Shown here piece by piece: positions 37,597 to 46,042 of a DNA stretch of 64,000 bases (within the stretch, counting starts at the first letter, position 1; each line of letters opens with the position of its first letter). The position numbers and the translations under genes were made by a program. Source of the stretch: Achromobacter pulmonis (lineage in GTDB: Bacteria; Pseudomonadota; Gammaproteobacteria; Burkholderiales; Burkholderiaceae_B); NCBI RefSeq assembly GCF_002885955.2, contig NZ_POQS01000005.1, forward strand, positions 134,555 through 198,554, read 5' to 3'. The notes beneath the pieces were generated by a model. The model ran no database searches. It saw only the letters and a program-made list of their open reading frames with translations, and was not told the origin of the DNA.

Positions 37597-37906
37597 TGGT
37601 GCCCGAGACCGGAATCGAACCGGTACGGCCGCGAGGCCGAGGGATTTTCTTACCACTTCGGCTTTCGCCGCCAGCGCGGGCGCTGTTCGTGGTCTGGAGC
37701 ACGCCTTCACCTTAGCCTTGCGGCCTTAGGTGCCCGCCGTCTGCTCTCTACACCTTCCCCGGCGATACGGCCTGGGCTTGGCTCGGCGTTGGCTCGGAAC
37801 GGGTCCAGGGCATTCGCCGAGTTTGACGGGCTACACCTTTGGAGTTTCCTCCAAAGGGCTCAAATTGATTCAAGTCCCTTGTGTCTACCAATTTCACCAC
37901 TCGGGC
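37597..37906 (-). tRNA. tRNA-Leu(UAA), split by a group I intron
   Basis: The 5' exon is 37906-37872 (35 nt) and the 3' exon is 37648-37597 (52 nt, CCA encoded). Joined, they give an 87-nt class II tRNA with GCCCGAG pairing with CTCGGGC in the acceptor stem, GGTAGAC in the D-arm, and an anticodon loop CTTAAAA in an AGGGA/TCCCT stem, so the anticodon is UAA. The intron lies after U34. Without splicing no anticodon loop exists. Leucine UUA decoding in this genome may depend on this gene (inference). Confidence 0.93.
37649..37871 (-). ncRNA. Group I self-splicing intron, IC3-like (223 nt)
   Basis: Read on the minus strand from position 1 (37871), the guide GAGCCC (11-16) pairs with exon end CTT to give a U-G wobble at the 5' splice site (P1). 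P2 is TTTGGAG-GAAA-CTCCAAA (17-34). P3 pairs CCGTC (43-47) with GACGG (131-135). P4 pairs CTCGGCG (51-57) with CGCCGAG (84-90). P7 pairs GAGCA (126-130) with TGCTC (171-175). P8 pairs CACCT with AGGTG. P9 is GGC-GAAA-GCC (203-212). The intron ends in G223. The core closely resembles the Azoarcus tRNA-Ile group IC3 ribozyme from memory. No homing endonuclease is encoded. Confidence 0.92.
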
Positions 37907-37908
37907 GT

Positions 37909-37931
37909 TGCCGGCCCGGTGAGGGCCGGCA
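37909..37931 (-). other. Hairpin immediately 5' of tRNA-Leu(UAA)
   Basis: TGCCGGCCC pairs with GGGCCGGCA around a 5-nt loop, ending 2 nt before the mature tRNA 5' end. A TATAGT box (37946-37941, minus) lies just upstream and may be the promoter -10. Confidence 0.5.
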
Positions 37932-37982
37932 GCGGGCGTGACTATACCATCCCACGCATGGGGATATTGGCGGCGGCGTCCA

Positions 37983-38906
37983 TCACTCGGTGAAACGCAC
38001 GGACGTGCGCGGCCGTTCGTCCACGGTCAGGGAAAACACGTCGGGACGCGCATAATGCCCCACCACGTCGAAATCGTAGCGGGCCCGCACCAGTTCTTCG
38101 GTGTCGACCTCCGCGGTCAGCAACCCCGTCCCGCCGTGCATCGGCCCGGCCAGCACCTGGCCCAGCGGGCCGACGATGACCGAGCCGCCGTTGATCAGCG
38201 GCCGGGCGGCTTCCCAGCCCGGCACGTCCTGGCCGAGTTCGGCGGGCGAGGGCTGCACCTGGCAGGCGCTGACCACGAAGCAGCGGCCTTCGTGGGCGAT
38301 GTGGCGCATCGAGCATTGCCAGATGTCGCGTTCGTCCACCGTGGGCGCGCACCAGATTTCGACGCCCTTGGCGTACATGGCGGTGCGCAGCAGCGGCATG
38401 TGGTTTTCCCAGCAGATGGCGCCGCCGATGCGGCCGGCGGCCGTGTCGACCACGGGCAGGGTGGAGCCGTCGCCCTGGCCCCAGATCAGGCGCTCGGTGC
38501 CCGTCGGCATGAGCTTGCGGTGCTTGGCGGCCAGGCCCGCGCCGGGCTCGAAGAAGAGCGCGGTGCAGTACAGCGTGCTGCCGCCGCGTTCGATCACGCC
38601 CACGACCAGGCTGGCGCCGGTGCGCTGCGACAGGGCGGCCAGGGCGTCGGTTTCCGGGCCGGGCACGTCGATGGCGTTCTCGTAATAGCGGGCATAGGCC
38701 TCGCGGCCTTCCGGCAGGCGGTAGCCCAGGCGGGTGCCGAAGATTTCGCCCTTGGGGTAGCCGCCCAGCAGCGCTTCGGGCATGACGACCAGCGCGGCGC
38801 CGCTGGCGGCGATGTCGGTTTCGAAGGCCAGGATGTGTTCCAGCGTGCGGGCCTTGCCTTCGGGGGAAGCGCCGATCTGCAGCGCGGCGACGGTTTTCGC
38901 GGTCAT
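37983..38906 (-). CDS. Nitrilase (second copy)
   Basis: This C-N hydrolase acts on a nitrile. The triad is E44 ([12 protein letters not shown]), K131 (KHRKLMPT) and C165 ([10 protein letters not shown]), again the true-nitrilase pattern; it shares these blocks with the nitrilase at 16300 but is clearly diverged. It is 307 residues. ATG at 38906 is used because the family's start follows directly. It is divergent from a LysR gene at 38989 with an 82-nt gap, so that regulator likely controls it. Confidence 0.9.
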   Translation of the reverse strand: MTAKTVAALQIGASPEGKARTLEHILAFETDIAASGAALVVMPEALLGGYPKGEIFGTRLGYRLPEGREAYARYYENAIDVPGPETDALAALSQRTGASLVVGVIERGGSTLYCTALFFEPGAGLAAKHRKLMPTGTERLIWGQGDGSTLPVVDTAAGRIGGAICWENHMPLLRTAMYAKGVEIWCAPTVDERDIWQCSMRHIAHEGRCFVVSACQVQPSPAELGQDVPGWEAARPLINGGSVIVGPLGQVLAGPMHGGTGLLTAEVDTEELVRARYDFDVVGHYARPDVFSLTVDERPRTSVRFTE

Positions 38907-38988
38907 GGGGGTCTCGCGGGTGGATGGAGGGTCGGCACAGTGTCCGGCCCGCCCTAAAATCAATCAATCCCGCCCGGAGATAAATGAT

Positions 38989-39981
38989 ATGAACAGAATT
39001 GATATCGAATCGACGGACCTCAACCTGCTGAAGGTCTTCGAGGCGATCTACGACGAGGGCGGGGCCGGCCGCGCGGCCTTGCGCCTGGGCGTGACGCAGT
39101 CGGCGGTCAGCGCCGCGCTGGGACGCCTGCGCACGCTGTATGCGGACCCGCTGTTCGTGCGCACCGGCCGGGGCCTGGCGCCCAGCCTGCGGGCGCGCGA
39201 GCTGCGGCCGGTCATCGGCGAGGCGCTGGACAAGTGCCGCCAGAGCCTGGCGCTGGCGCGCCCGGAGGCGGCGGACTTCGCCGGGCGGTCGGTGACGCTG
39301 GGCCTGTCCGACGACTTCGAGATCGCGCTGGGGCGGCAGGCGATCGGCGCGCTGGCCGCCAGCGCGCCGGGCCTGCGCCTCATCTTCCGGCAGACCCACA
39401 GCCGGCTGGCCGCCGACATGCTGATGGCGCGCGAGGCCGATCTGGTCATTGCTTCGGGCGGCCTGGCTTCTCATGCCCTGCAGCGGGTGACGGTCGGGCA
39501 GGGCGGCTACGCCTGTCTGCTGGACCCGGCGAGCCTGGCGCCGGGACAGGCGGCGCTGACCGTGGACGAGTTCATCCGCCGCCGGCACGTGCTGGTGTCC
39601 TCGGGCGGCTTCATCGGCGTGGTGGACGAGGTGCTGCACGGCCTGGGGCTGGCGCGGCGGGTGCTGGCGTCGACCACGCATTTCGCCGCGTTGGCCTTTC
39701 TATTGCGCGGCAGCGATTCCATCTCGACCCTGCCCGCGCATGCCGCGCGCGGACTGGCCGCCGCCACGGGGCTGCGCATGCTGCCCTGTCCGCTGGCCAT
39801 GCCGGGCTACGCCATCGAAATGGGATGGCGGGCCGACGCATTGCGCGACGCGGCGGTGGCGGCGGTGAGGCGCAGCGTGCTGGGCCTGCTGGAGGCGTTC
39901 GACTGGATGCCTTCGGGCACGGCTATCGGGGAAACCCCCGTGACCGCTGCGGCGGACAACGCGGGACACTTGCGCCCATGA
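38989..39981 (+). CDS. LysR-family regulator (adjacent to nitrilase)
   Basis: This is a 330-residue LysR regulator. The N-terminal HTH is in residues about 10-70 (LNLLKVFEAIYDEGGAGRAAL, TQSAVSAALGRL), the NodD/NahR-like subtype, followed by an effector domain (VTLGLSDDFE). GGAGA precedes ATG 38989. It is divergent from the nitrilase and shares an ATGA overlap with the next LysR gene. Target: probably the nitrilase gene. Confidence 0.88.
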   Translation: MNRIDIESTDLNLLKVFEAIYDEGGAGRAALRLGVTQSAVSAALGRLRTLYADPLFVRTGRGLAPSLRARELRPVIGEALDKCRQSLALARPEAADFAGRSVTLGLSDDFEIALGRQAIGALAASAPGLRLIFRQTHSRLAADMLMAREADLVIASGGLASHALQRVTVGQGGYACLLDPASLAPGQAALTVDEFIRRRHVLVSSGGFIGVVDEVLHGLGLARRVLASTTHFAALAFLLRGSDSISTLPAHAARGLAAATGLRMLPCPLAMPGYAIEMGWRADALRDAAVAAVRRSVLGLLEAFDWMPSGTAIGETPVTAAADNAGHLRP

Positions 39982-40904
39982 AACCCGCCGCACCCCTCAT
40001 CCCGCCGCCGCGCGACATCGATCTGGTGTCGCTGCGCCTGTTCCTGTCCGCCCTGCAGGAAGGCAGCCTGGCGCGCGCCGCCGCCCGCGAGAACATCGTG
40101 CCTTCGGCGGTCAGCAAGCGCATGTCGGAAATGGAAGAGGCGTTCGGCGTGCTGTTGCTGGAACGCGGCGTCAAGGGCGTGCAGCCCACGCCGGCCGGCG
40201 ATGCGCTGGCCGCGCACGTGCGGCGCCTGCTGCAGGACATGGAGCGCATGCACCGCGAAATGGCGGGATTCGCGACCGGCGTGCGCGGGCGCGTCAGGCT
40301 GGCGGTCAGCGTGGCGGCGCTGTCCGGCGAGCTGCCGGAGCAGATCCAGTCGTTTCGCCGCGCGCATCCGCAGATCGACATCCTGCTACAGGAGGACACC
40401 ACGCAGGCCGCGTTTCGCGCCGTGCTGGAAGGGCAGGCCGACGTGGCGGCGGGCTCGGACTTCGGCCACGAGGGCCTGCAGGTCTATCCCTGCGGCCATT
40501 GCGAGCTGGCGGCGGTGGTGCCGGGGCAGCATCTGCTGGCCGAGCGCGAAACGCTGGACTATGCGCAGCTGCTGCCCTATGAGCAGATCGAGCTGAACCG
40601 CGACAACGGCATCAGCAGCGTATTCGAGCAGGCCGCCCGCGAGGCCGGCGTGACGCGGCGCATCAGCGCCCGCGTCAGCGCGCACGAGACCATCTGCACG
40701 CTGGTTGCCCGCGGCATGGGCGTGGCGGTGGTGCCGCTGTACCTGAAGGCGCGCCACGCGCACCTGGACATCCGTTTCATCCGCCTGACCGGCCCCTGGT
40801 CCAGCACGCCCTTGTGCATCGCCGTGCGCGACCCGGACGCGCTGGCGCCGGCGGCGCGCACGCTGCTGGCGCACCTGGGCGTGCTGCCCGCCGCCGGCGC
40901 GTGA
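39978..40904 (+). CDS. LysR-family regulator, translationally coupled to the previous one
   Basis: This 308-residue LysR regulator has its HTH at residues about 15-75 (SLRLFLSALQEGSLARAA, VPSAVSKRMSEME), then an effector domain starting near 100 (RVRLAVSVAALSGELPEQI). Its ATG overlaps the preceding stop (ATGA, 39978-39981). The divergent or downstream operon at 41076 (CoA transferase, Bug, lyase) is a plausible second target. Confidence 0.85.
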   Translation: MKPAAPLIPPPRDIDLVSLRLFLSALQEGSLARAAARENIVPSAVSKRMSEMEEAFGVLLLERGVKGVQPTPAGDALAAHVRRLLQDMERMHREMAGFATGVRGRVRLAVSVAALSGELPEQIQSFRRAHPQIDILLQEDTTQAAFRAVLEGQADVAAGSDFGHEGLQVYPCGHCELAAVVPGQHLLAERETLDYAQLLPYEQIELNRDNGISSVFEQAAREAGVTRRISARVSAHETICTLVARGMGVAVVPLYLKARHAHLDIRFIRLTGPWSSTPLCIAVRDPDALAPAARTLLAHLGVLPAAGA

Positions 40905-41075
40905 CGCCTCACTGGGGCTAACCCGGACGTTCCGAAACGAGAATGCCCCGGTGCTGAAAGACCGCTACCCGCGACGCGCCCGCGGCGGCGATCATGGATG
41001 CATTGCGGCGGCGGCCGGCCCGGTTTCCGGAGCGGGCCGCGCCGGTTCATCCAACGCGGGCCAGAGGAAACATCG

Positions 41076-42284
41076 ATGAGCGCAGCACCGGCTTCACCCT
41101 TCATGGACAACGACGAATTACCCTTGCGCGGCATCAAGGTGCTGGAGCTGTCCCACATGATCATGGGGCCGGCGGCCGGCCTGGCGCTGGCCGACCTGGG
41201 CGCCGAAGTCATCAAGGTCGAGCCCATCGAAGGCGACCGCACGCGCCGCCTCAAGGGTTCGGGCAGCGGCTATTTCCCGGTGTTCAACCGCAACAAGCAA
41301 AGCCTGGCCATCGACCTGAAGGCGCCGCAGGGGCAGGCGGTGGTGCGCGAGCTGGCGCTGCAGGCCGACATGCTGGTGGAGAACTTCCGCGACGGCAGCC
41401 TGGCCCAGTACGGGCTGGACTACGAATCGCTGTCGGCCGCGAACCCGAAGCTGATCTACGTATCGCTCAAGGGCTTTCTGTCCGGCCCCTACAAACACCG
41501 CACCGCGCTCGACGAAGTGGTGCAGATGATGGGCGGGCTGGCCTATATCAACGGGGGCGCCGATACGCCGCAGCGCGTGGCGGCGTCGGTCAACGACATC
41601 CTAGGCGGAACGTTCGGCGTGGTGGGCGCGCTGGCGGCCCTGCACGACCGCCATCTGACGGGGCGCGGCCGGCACGTGCGCTCGGGCCTGTTCGAGAACA
41701 ACCTGCTGCTGGTGGCGCAGTTCATCGCCCAGTACCAGTTGACCGGATCGGCGCCCAGGCCCATGGGCGCCGAGCGGCGGCCGCCCTGGGGGGTATACGA
41801 CATCTTCGATACGGCCGACGGCCGGGTGTTCGTGGCGGTGGTCGGCGATGCGCAATGGCGCAACTTCGCGCAGACCTTCCTGCCGCCGGAATGGGCCGCC
41901 GATCCGCGGCTGGCCACCGCCGTCGACCGCGAGGCCGCGCGGCCGTGGCTGGTGCCGGGCGTGGCCGAGATCCTGAAGACCTGGAAGACGGATGCGCTGT
42001 GCGCCGCGCTGGAGGCGGCCAACCTGTCCTACGGTCCGATCCGCCAGCCGCACGACCTGCTGCAGGACGCGCACCTCAACGCCGGCGGCGCGCTGCTGAA
42101 GACGCGGCTGCCGGACGGCGGCGAGATCGACGCGGCGGCCCTGCCGATCGAATTCGACGGCCGCAAGGCCGGCAAGCGCTGCGACCCGCCCCACCGGGGC
42201 GGCGACACGCAAGCCATCCTGCGGGGCCTGGGCTGGGATGCCGAGCGTATCGACGCCTTGCGCTCGGCCGGCGTCATCGCCTGA
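41076..42284 (+). CDS. CaiB/BaiF-family CoA-transferase
   Basis: This is a class III CoA-transferase of 402 residues that moves CoA between carboxylates. It has the entry LPLRGIKVLELSHMIMGPAAG, the nucleotide-binding-like DLGAEVIKVEPIEGDRTR, and the catalytic Asp expected in the YKHRTALDEVVQMMGGL region (family position near 168). GAGG precedes ATG 41076. With the Bug receptor and the HMG-CoA-lyase-type gene downstream it suggests uptake, CoA activation and cleavage of a branched acid. Confidence 0.88.
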   Translation: MSAAPASPFMDNDELPLRGIKVLELSHMIMGPAAGLALADLGAEVIKVEPIEGDRTRRLKGSGSGYFPVFNRNKQSLAIDLKAPQGQAVVRELALQADMLVENFRDGSLAQYGLDYESLSAANPKLIYVSLKGFLSGPYKHRTALDEVVQMMGGLAYINGGADTPQRVAASVNDILGGTFGVVGALAALHDRHLTGRGRHVRSGLFENNLLLVAQFIAQYQLTGSAPRPMGAERRPPWGVYDIFDTADGRVFVAVVGDAQWRNFAQTFLPPEWAADPRLATAVDREAARPWLVPGVAEILKTWKTDALCAALEAANLSYGPIRQPHDLLQDAHLNAGGALLKTRLPDGGEIDAAALPIEFDGRKAGKRCDPPHRGGDTQAILRGLGWDAERIDALRSAGVIA

Positions 42285-42359
42285 GGGGACGCAGGCGCCC
42301 GAACCCCGTCGAGGCGGCGACAGACCGCCAAGACTTCCATCGAAGAGGAGACACCCGAG

Positions 42360-43205
42360 ATGATCCGCAAACTTCTGGCGGTGGCCGCCCTGGCCGCCGC
42401 GTGCACGGCGCACGCGCAGGACTACCCCAACAAGCCCATCCGCATCATTATTCCGTCCACGCCCGGCGGCGGCACCGACTATATCGGCCGCCTGATGAGC
42501 ACCAAGCTGCATGAACTCAACGGCTGGGCCGTCATCCCGGAAAACAAGCCGGGCGCGGGCACGGCGCTGGGCCTGGCCCCGGTGGCGCTGGTGGCCACCA
42601 CGCCCATGGTGCTGCTGGTGGCCGACGGCTCGCCGTACAAGACCCTGCCCGAAGTGATCGAGGCCGCCAAAAAAGAGCCCAACAAGATCTCGTACGGCAC
42701 CTCCGGCACGGGCGGCGGCGTGCACATCGCCATGGAGATGCTGCAGCACGAGGCCGGCTTCAAGATGCAGCACGTGCCATACAAGGGTTCGGCGCCCGCG
42801 CTGGCGGACCTGATGGGCGGCCACCTGCAGTTCGCGGGCTCGTCGATCTCGTCGGCCGCGACGCTGATCAAGTCCGGCAAGGTGCGCGCGCTGGCCGTGA
42901 CCTCGCCCAAGCGCAATCCCGCGCTGCCGGACGTGCCCACCGTCGCCGAGCTGGGCTACAAGGACTTCAGCGTGGTCACCTACTACGGCGTGCTGGCTCC
43001 GGCCAAGACGCCCAAGGCCGTGGTGTCCCGCCTGAACAGCGATTTCAACAAGCTGCTGGCGCGCAAGGACGTGCAGGAGGCGCTGGCCTCGCAGGGGCTG
43101 GAGACCGATCCGGTTTCCACCGAGCAGTTCGCCGCGCTGATTCAGTCGGACATCGGCAAGGCGCGCGAGACCATCAAGAGCGCGGGCATCGTGGTGCAGC
43201 AATAA
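42360..43205 (+). CDS. Bug-family receptor with an internal in-frame deletion
   Basis: This Bug-type periplasmic receptor has 281 residues, about 40 fewer than the other Bug proteins here (322-334). The signal MIRKLLAVAALAAACTAHAQ is normal, followed by IRIIIPSTPGGGTDYIGRL. After NKPGAGTALG the protein jumps directly to LAPVALVATTPMVLL, so the segment with the conserved DGYTL strand and following helix is absent. The remaining fold (KISYGTSGTGGG, HVPYKGSAP) is intact. The frame is open, so it may still be made but is unlikely to bind normally. Confidence 0.8.
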   Translation: MIRKLLAVAALAAACTAHAQDYPNKPIRIIIPSTPGGGTDYIGRLMSTKLHELNGWAVIPENKPGAGTALGLAPVALVATTPMVLLVADGSPYKTLPEVIEAAKKEPNKISYGTSGTGGGVHIAMEMLQHEAGFKMQHVPYKGSAPALADLMGGHLQFAGSSISSAATLIKSGKVRALAVTSPKRNPALPDVPTVAELGYKDFSVVTYYGVLAPAKTPKAVVSRLNSDFNKLLARKDVQEALASQGLETDPVSTEQFAALIQSDIGKARETIKSAGIVVQQ

Positions 43206-43233
43206 GCCCGCTTCAGACCACAGGACGCCGCAT

Positions 43234-44154
43234 ATGAACCAGGAAGTCAGGCTTTGCGAAGTGGGCCCGCGCGACGGGCTGCAGATGGCCAGGGGCATGA
43301 TGTCCGCCGCCGACAAGCTGCGCTGGATAAGGCAGTTGGCCGAGGCCGGGCTGCGCGAGATCGAGGTGGGCAGTTTCGTGTCGCCGCGGCTGGTGCCGCA
43401 GATGGCCGACACCGGCGCCATCCTGCCCGAAGCGCTCAAGGTGGAGGGGCTGACGGTCTGTGCGCTGGCCTGCAACCTCAAGGGCGCCATCGCCGCCTAC
43501 GAGGCCGGCGCGCACGTGCTGTCGTTTCCCGTCTCGGTCAGCGACACGCACAGTCGCGCCAACGTGGGCAAGAGCACCGACGCGCAGCTGGAGGCGCTGG
43601 CGGCCATCGTCGACTGGGTCCGCGCCCAGGGCCGGCCCATGCGCATCGACGCGGCCGTGGCCACCGCCTTCGGCTGCTCGCTGGAAGGCGCGGTGCCGCT
43701 GCCGCGGGTGGCCCGGGTGGCGGCGGCCGCGGCCCGCGCCGGCGCCGACGAGATCGCCTTGGCCGACACGGTGGGTTACGCCCATCCCGCCCAGGTCCGC
43801 GACGCGGTGCGCGCCGCCCAGGACGCCGTGGGCGCGCGCCTGACCAAGCTGCACCTGCACGACACGATGGGGCTGGGGCTGGCCAATGCGCTGGCCGGCC
43901 TGAATGAAGGCATCCGCAGCTTCGACGCCTGCCTGGGCGGGCTGGGCGGCTGCCCGTTCGCGCCCGGCGCGTCAGGCAACATCGTCACCGAGGACCTGGT
44001 GTTCATGCTGGAAAGCATGGGCTATGGCACCGGTATCGACCTGCCGCGGCTATTGGCCGCGCGTCCCCTGCTGGCCGAGGCGCTGCCGCAGGAAAGCCTG
44101 CGCAGCGGCGTGGCCGCCGCCGGGATTCCCAAGACCTTCCGGGCGGCGGCCTGA
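43234..44154 (+). CDS. HMG-CoA-lyase-type aldolase
   Basis: This is a DRE-TIM metallolyase of 306 residues that splits 3-hydroxy-3-methylglutaryl-CoA or a related branched acyl-CoA. It shows the entry EVGPRDGLQ (Arg, Asp and Glu of the active site), the metal-binding HLHDT and the lyase signature GGCPFAPGASGN with its catalytic Cys. It is 28 nt downstream of the Bug receptor and part of the CoA-transferase-Bug-lyase operon. Leucine or itaconate/citramalate routes both fit. Confidence 0.9.
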   Translation: MNQEVRLCEVGPRDGLQMARGMMSAADKLRWIRQLAEAGLREIEVGSFVSPRLVPQMADTGAILPEALKVEGLTVCALACNLKGAIAAYEAGAHVLSFPVSVSDTHSRANVGKSTDAQLEALAAIVDWVRAQGRPMRIDAAVATAFGCSLEGAVPLPRVARVAAAAARAGADEIALADTVGYAHPAQVRDAVRAAQDAVGARLTKLHLHDTMGLGLANALAGLNEGIRSFDACLGGLGGCPFAPGASGNIVTEDLVFMLESMGYGTGIDLPRLLAARPLLAEALPQESLRSGVAAAGIPKTFRAAA

Positions 44155-44160
44155 CAGGCC

Positions 44161-44598
44161 TCAGCGATACACCAGCACCGGCAGCGTGGAGTGCGCCAGC
44201 ACCTTCTGCGTTTCGCTGCCCAGCAGCATGGCGGCCATGGCGCCGTGGCCGCGCGAGGACATGGCGATCAGGTCGCAGCCCTGGGTCATCGCCAGGTCGA
44301 TGATGGCCTGGTAGGGGCTGTTGCTCTCGCGCATTTCGGTCGTGCAGGCCACGCCGGCGGCCTGCGCCTTGGCCGCGGCCTGCGACAGGTACGACTGGGC
44401 CAGGTCGCGCGCGTGGCGCTCGTACTCCGTGCGCACGCCTTGCAGCTGCACGGCTTCCATGGAAATGGTATGGAAGGGGCTGTAGACCGTCAGCACCGTG
44501 ACTTGCGCGCCCAGCGCGCGGGCCATGCCCAGTCCTTGCTCCAGTCCGGAGAAGGACAGCGCGGAGCCGTCGATGGGGATGAGTATGTGCTTGTACAT
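44161..44598 (-). CDS. Universal stress protein, UspA family
   Basis: This 145-residue stress protein probably binds ATP: the pattern GHGAMAAMLLGSETQKVL near residues 115-132 is the UspA nucleotide-binding loop. It begins MYKHILIPIDGSALS. AGGGAGG precedes ATG 44598. It is convergent with the lyase gene (6 nt between stops). Confidence 0.9.
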   Translation of the reverse strand: MYKHILIPIDGSALSFSGLEQGLGMARALGAQVTVLTVYSPFHTISMEAVQLQGVRTEYERHARDLAQSYLSQAAAKAQAAGVACTTEMRESNSPYQAIIDLAMTQGCDLIAMSSRGHGAMAAMLLGSETQKVLAHSTLPVLVYR

Positions 44599-44737
44599 GA
44601 CAACCTCCCTGGAGTGGGGGAGGGCGCGCCGGTCCGGGAGCCCTCCGCAGGAGCGTGAACAGCGACAGCTATCGTCATACTACGCCTTGCGGCGCCTTCC
44701 GGCGAACCGGGCCGGCGCCGCGGATGCCGCGCGGGGA

Positions 44738-44768
44738 CGAAAAAAAGCCCTTGCGCACGCAAGGGCTT
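44738..44768 (-). terminator. Terminator of tRNA-Ser(UGA)
   Basis: AAGCCCTTGC (44745-44754) pairs with GCAAGGGCTT (44759-44768), loop GCAC, followed by a T tract on the minus strand. It lies 12 nt after the tRNA CCA. Confidence 0.88.
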
Positions 44769-44780
44769 GATTTCCTGTGT

Positions 44781-44868
44781 TGGCGGAAGCGGTGAGATTC
44801 GAACTCACGAACGGTTGCCCGTTGCCGGTTTTCAAGACCGGTGCAATCGACCACTCTGCCACGCTTCC
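44781..44868 (-). tRNA. tRNA-Ser(UGA)
   Basis: Serine tRNA for UCA and UCG codons. On the minus strand the acceptor GGAAGCG pairs with CGCTTCC, the anticodon loop is CTTGAAA (UGA), the variable arm is long, and CCA is encoded. Length 88 nt. Confidence 0.97.
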
Positions 44869-44885
44869 GGGGGGCTTTGCCGCGC

Positions 44886-44911
44886 ATTGTGCGGCACAGT
44901 ATTGTGCGGCA
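44886..44911. repeat. Direct repeat upstream of tRNA-Ser(UGA)
   Basis: ATTGTGCGGCA occurs at 44886-44896 and again at 44901-44911, a 15-nt period. It lies between the tRNA and the divergent quinone oxidoreductase gene. Confidence 0.7.
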
Positions 44912-45019
44912 AATCTTGCGGCGATTCGACCATCTGGCAAACAATCGGGCCGAGGCGGACGCGATCCGCAGCAAAGGGCGCAATAATAATCCATTTGATG
45001 CAAAGGAAGGAGGCACGCG

Positions 45020-45997
45020 ATGCACGCCGTAGAAATCTCCCGCCCGGGCGGCCCCGAGGTCCTGGTCCCCGTGGAGCGTCCCACGCCGCAAGCCGGCGCG
45101 GGTGAAGTCCTGATCAAGGTCAGCGCGGCCGGGGTCAACCGCCCGGACGTGTTCCAGCGCAAGGGCAACTACGCGCCGCCTCCCGGCGCCTCCGACCTGC
45201 CCGGCCTGGAAGTGGCCGGCGAGATCGTCGGCGGCGACGTCGCCGGCAGCGGCCTGGCCGTGGGCGACCGCGTCTGCGCGCTGGTGGCCGGCGGCGGCTA
45301 CGCGGAATACTGCGTCGCGCCCGCGGCGCAATGCCTGCCCATCCCCAAGGGCCTGTCCGATATCGAGGCCGCGGGCCTGCCGGAAACCTATTTCACGGTC
45401 TGGAGCAACGTGTTCGACCGCGGCCGGCTGTCCGAGGGCGAGAGCCTGCTGGTGCATGGCGGCGCCAGCGGCATCGGCACCACGGCGATCCAGCTTGCCC
45501 GCGCACTGGGCCACAAGGTCTACGCCACGGTCGGCAGCGACGAGCGCGCCCGCGCCGTGGAAGCCCTGGGCGCCACGCTGGGGATCAACTACAAGACCCA
45601 GGACTTCGTCAAGGAAGTGCTGGAGGCCAATGGCGGGCGCGGCGTGGACGTGATCCTGGACATGGTGGCCGGCGACTACATCGCCCGCGACATGCAGTGC
45701 CTGGCCGACGATGGACGCATCGTCATCATCGCTCAGCTGGGCGGGGCCCGCGCCGAGGTGGACACGGCCCAGGTCATGCGCCGCCGCCTGACCATCACCG
45801 GTTCGACCCTGCGTCCGCGGCCGGTCGCCTTCAAGGGCGCCATCGCTCGCGCGCTGCGCGAACGCGCCTGGCCGCTGCTGGAAAAAGGGGACATTAAGCC
45901 CATCGTGCACGCGACCTTCCCGCTGGCCGAGGCCGCCCGGGCCCACGCCATGATGGAAAGCGGCGAAAACATCGGCAAAATCATTCTGACGATGTAA
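45020..45997 (+). CDS. Zinc-less NAD(P)H:quinone oxidoreductase (PIG3/QorA type)
   Basis: This medium-chain reductase of 325 residues reduces quinones or electrophiles with NADPH. It has the GroES-like N-terminal half, GVNRPDVFQRKGNY, the cofactor loop HGGASGIGTTAIQLA (near 145-160), and lacks the catalytic zinc Cys set. AAGGAGG precedes ATG 45020. It is divergent from tRNA-Ser(UGA) and upstream of tpiA (124-nt gap). Confidence 0.9.
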   Translation: MHAVEISRPGGPEVLVPVERPTPQAGAGEVLIKVSAAGVNRPDVFQRKGNYAPPPGASDLPGLEVAGEIVGGDVAGSGLAVGDRVCALVAGGGYAEYCVAPAAQCLPIPKGLSDIEAAGLPETYFTVWSNVFDRGRLSEGESLLVHGGASGIGTTAIQLARALGHKVYATVGSDERARAVEALGATLGINYKTQDFVKEVLEANGGRGVDVILDMVAGDYIARDMQCLADDGRIVIIAQLGGARAEVDTAQVMRRRLTITGSTLRPRPVAFKGAIARALRERAWPLLEKGDIKPIVHATFPLAEAARAHAMMESGENIGKIILTM

Positions 45998-46042
45998 GAA
46001 TCGCGGGGCCTCTCGGCGTAGCGCCCCGCAACAGGATACAAT

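Noticed and set aside
37534-37941. 135-residue plus-strand frame and neighbours across the split tRNA
   Set aside because: They are shadows over the intron-containing tRNA gene; exon and intron structure explain the sequence.
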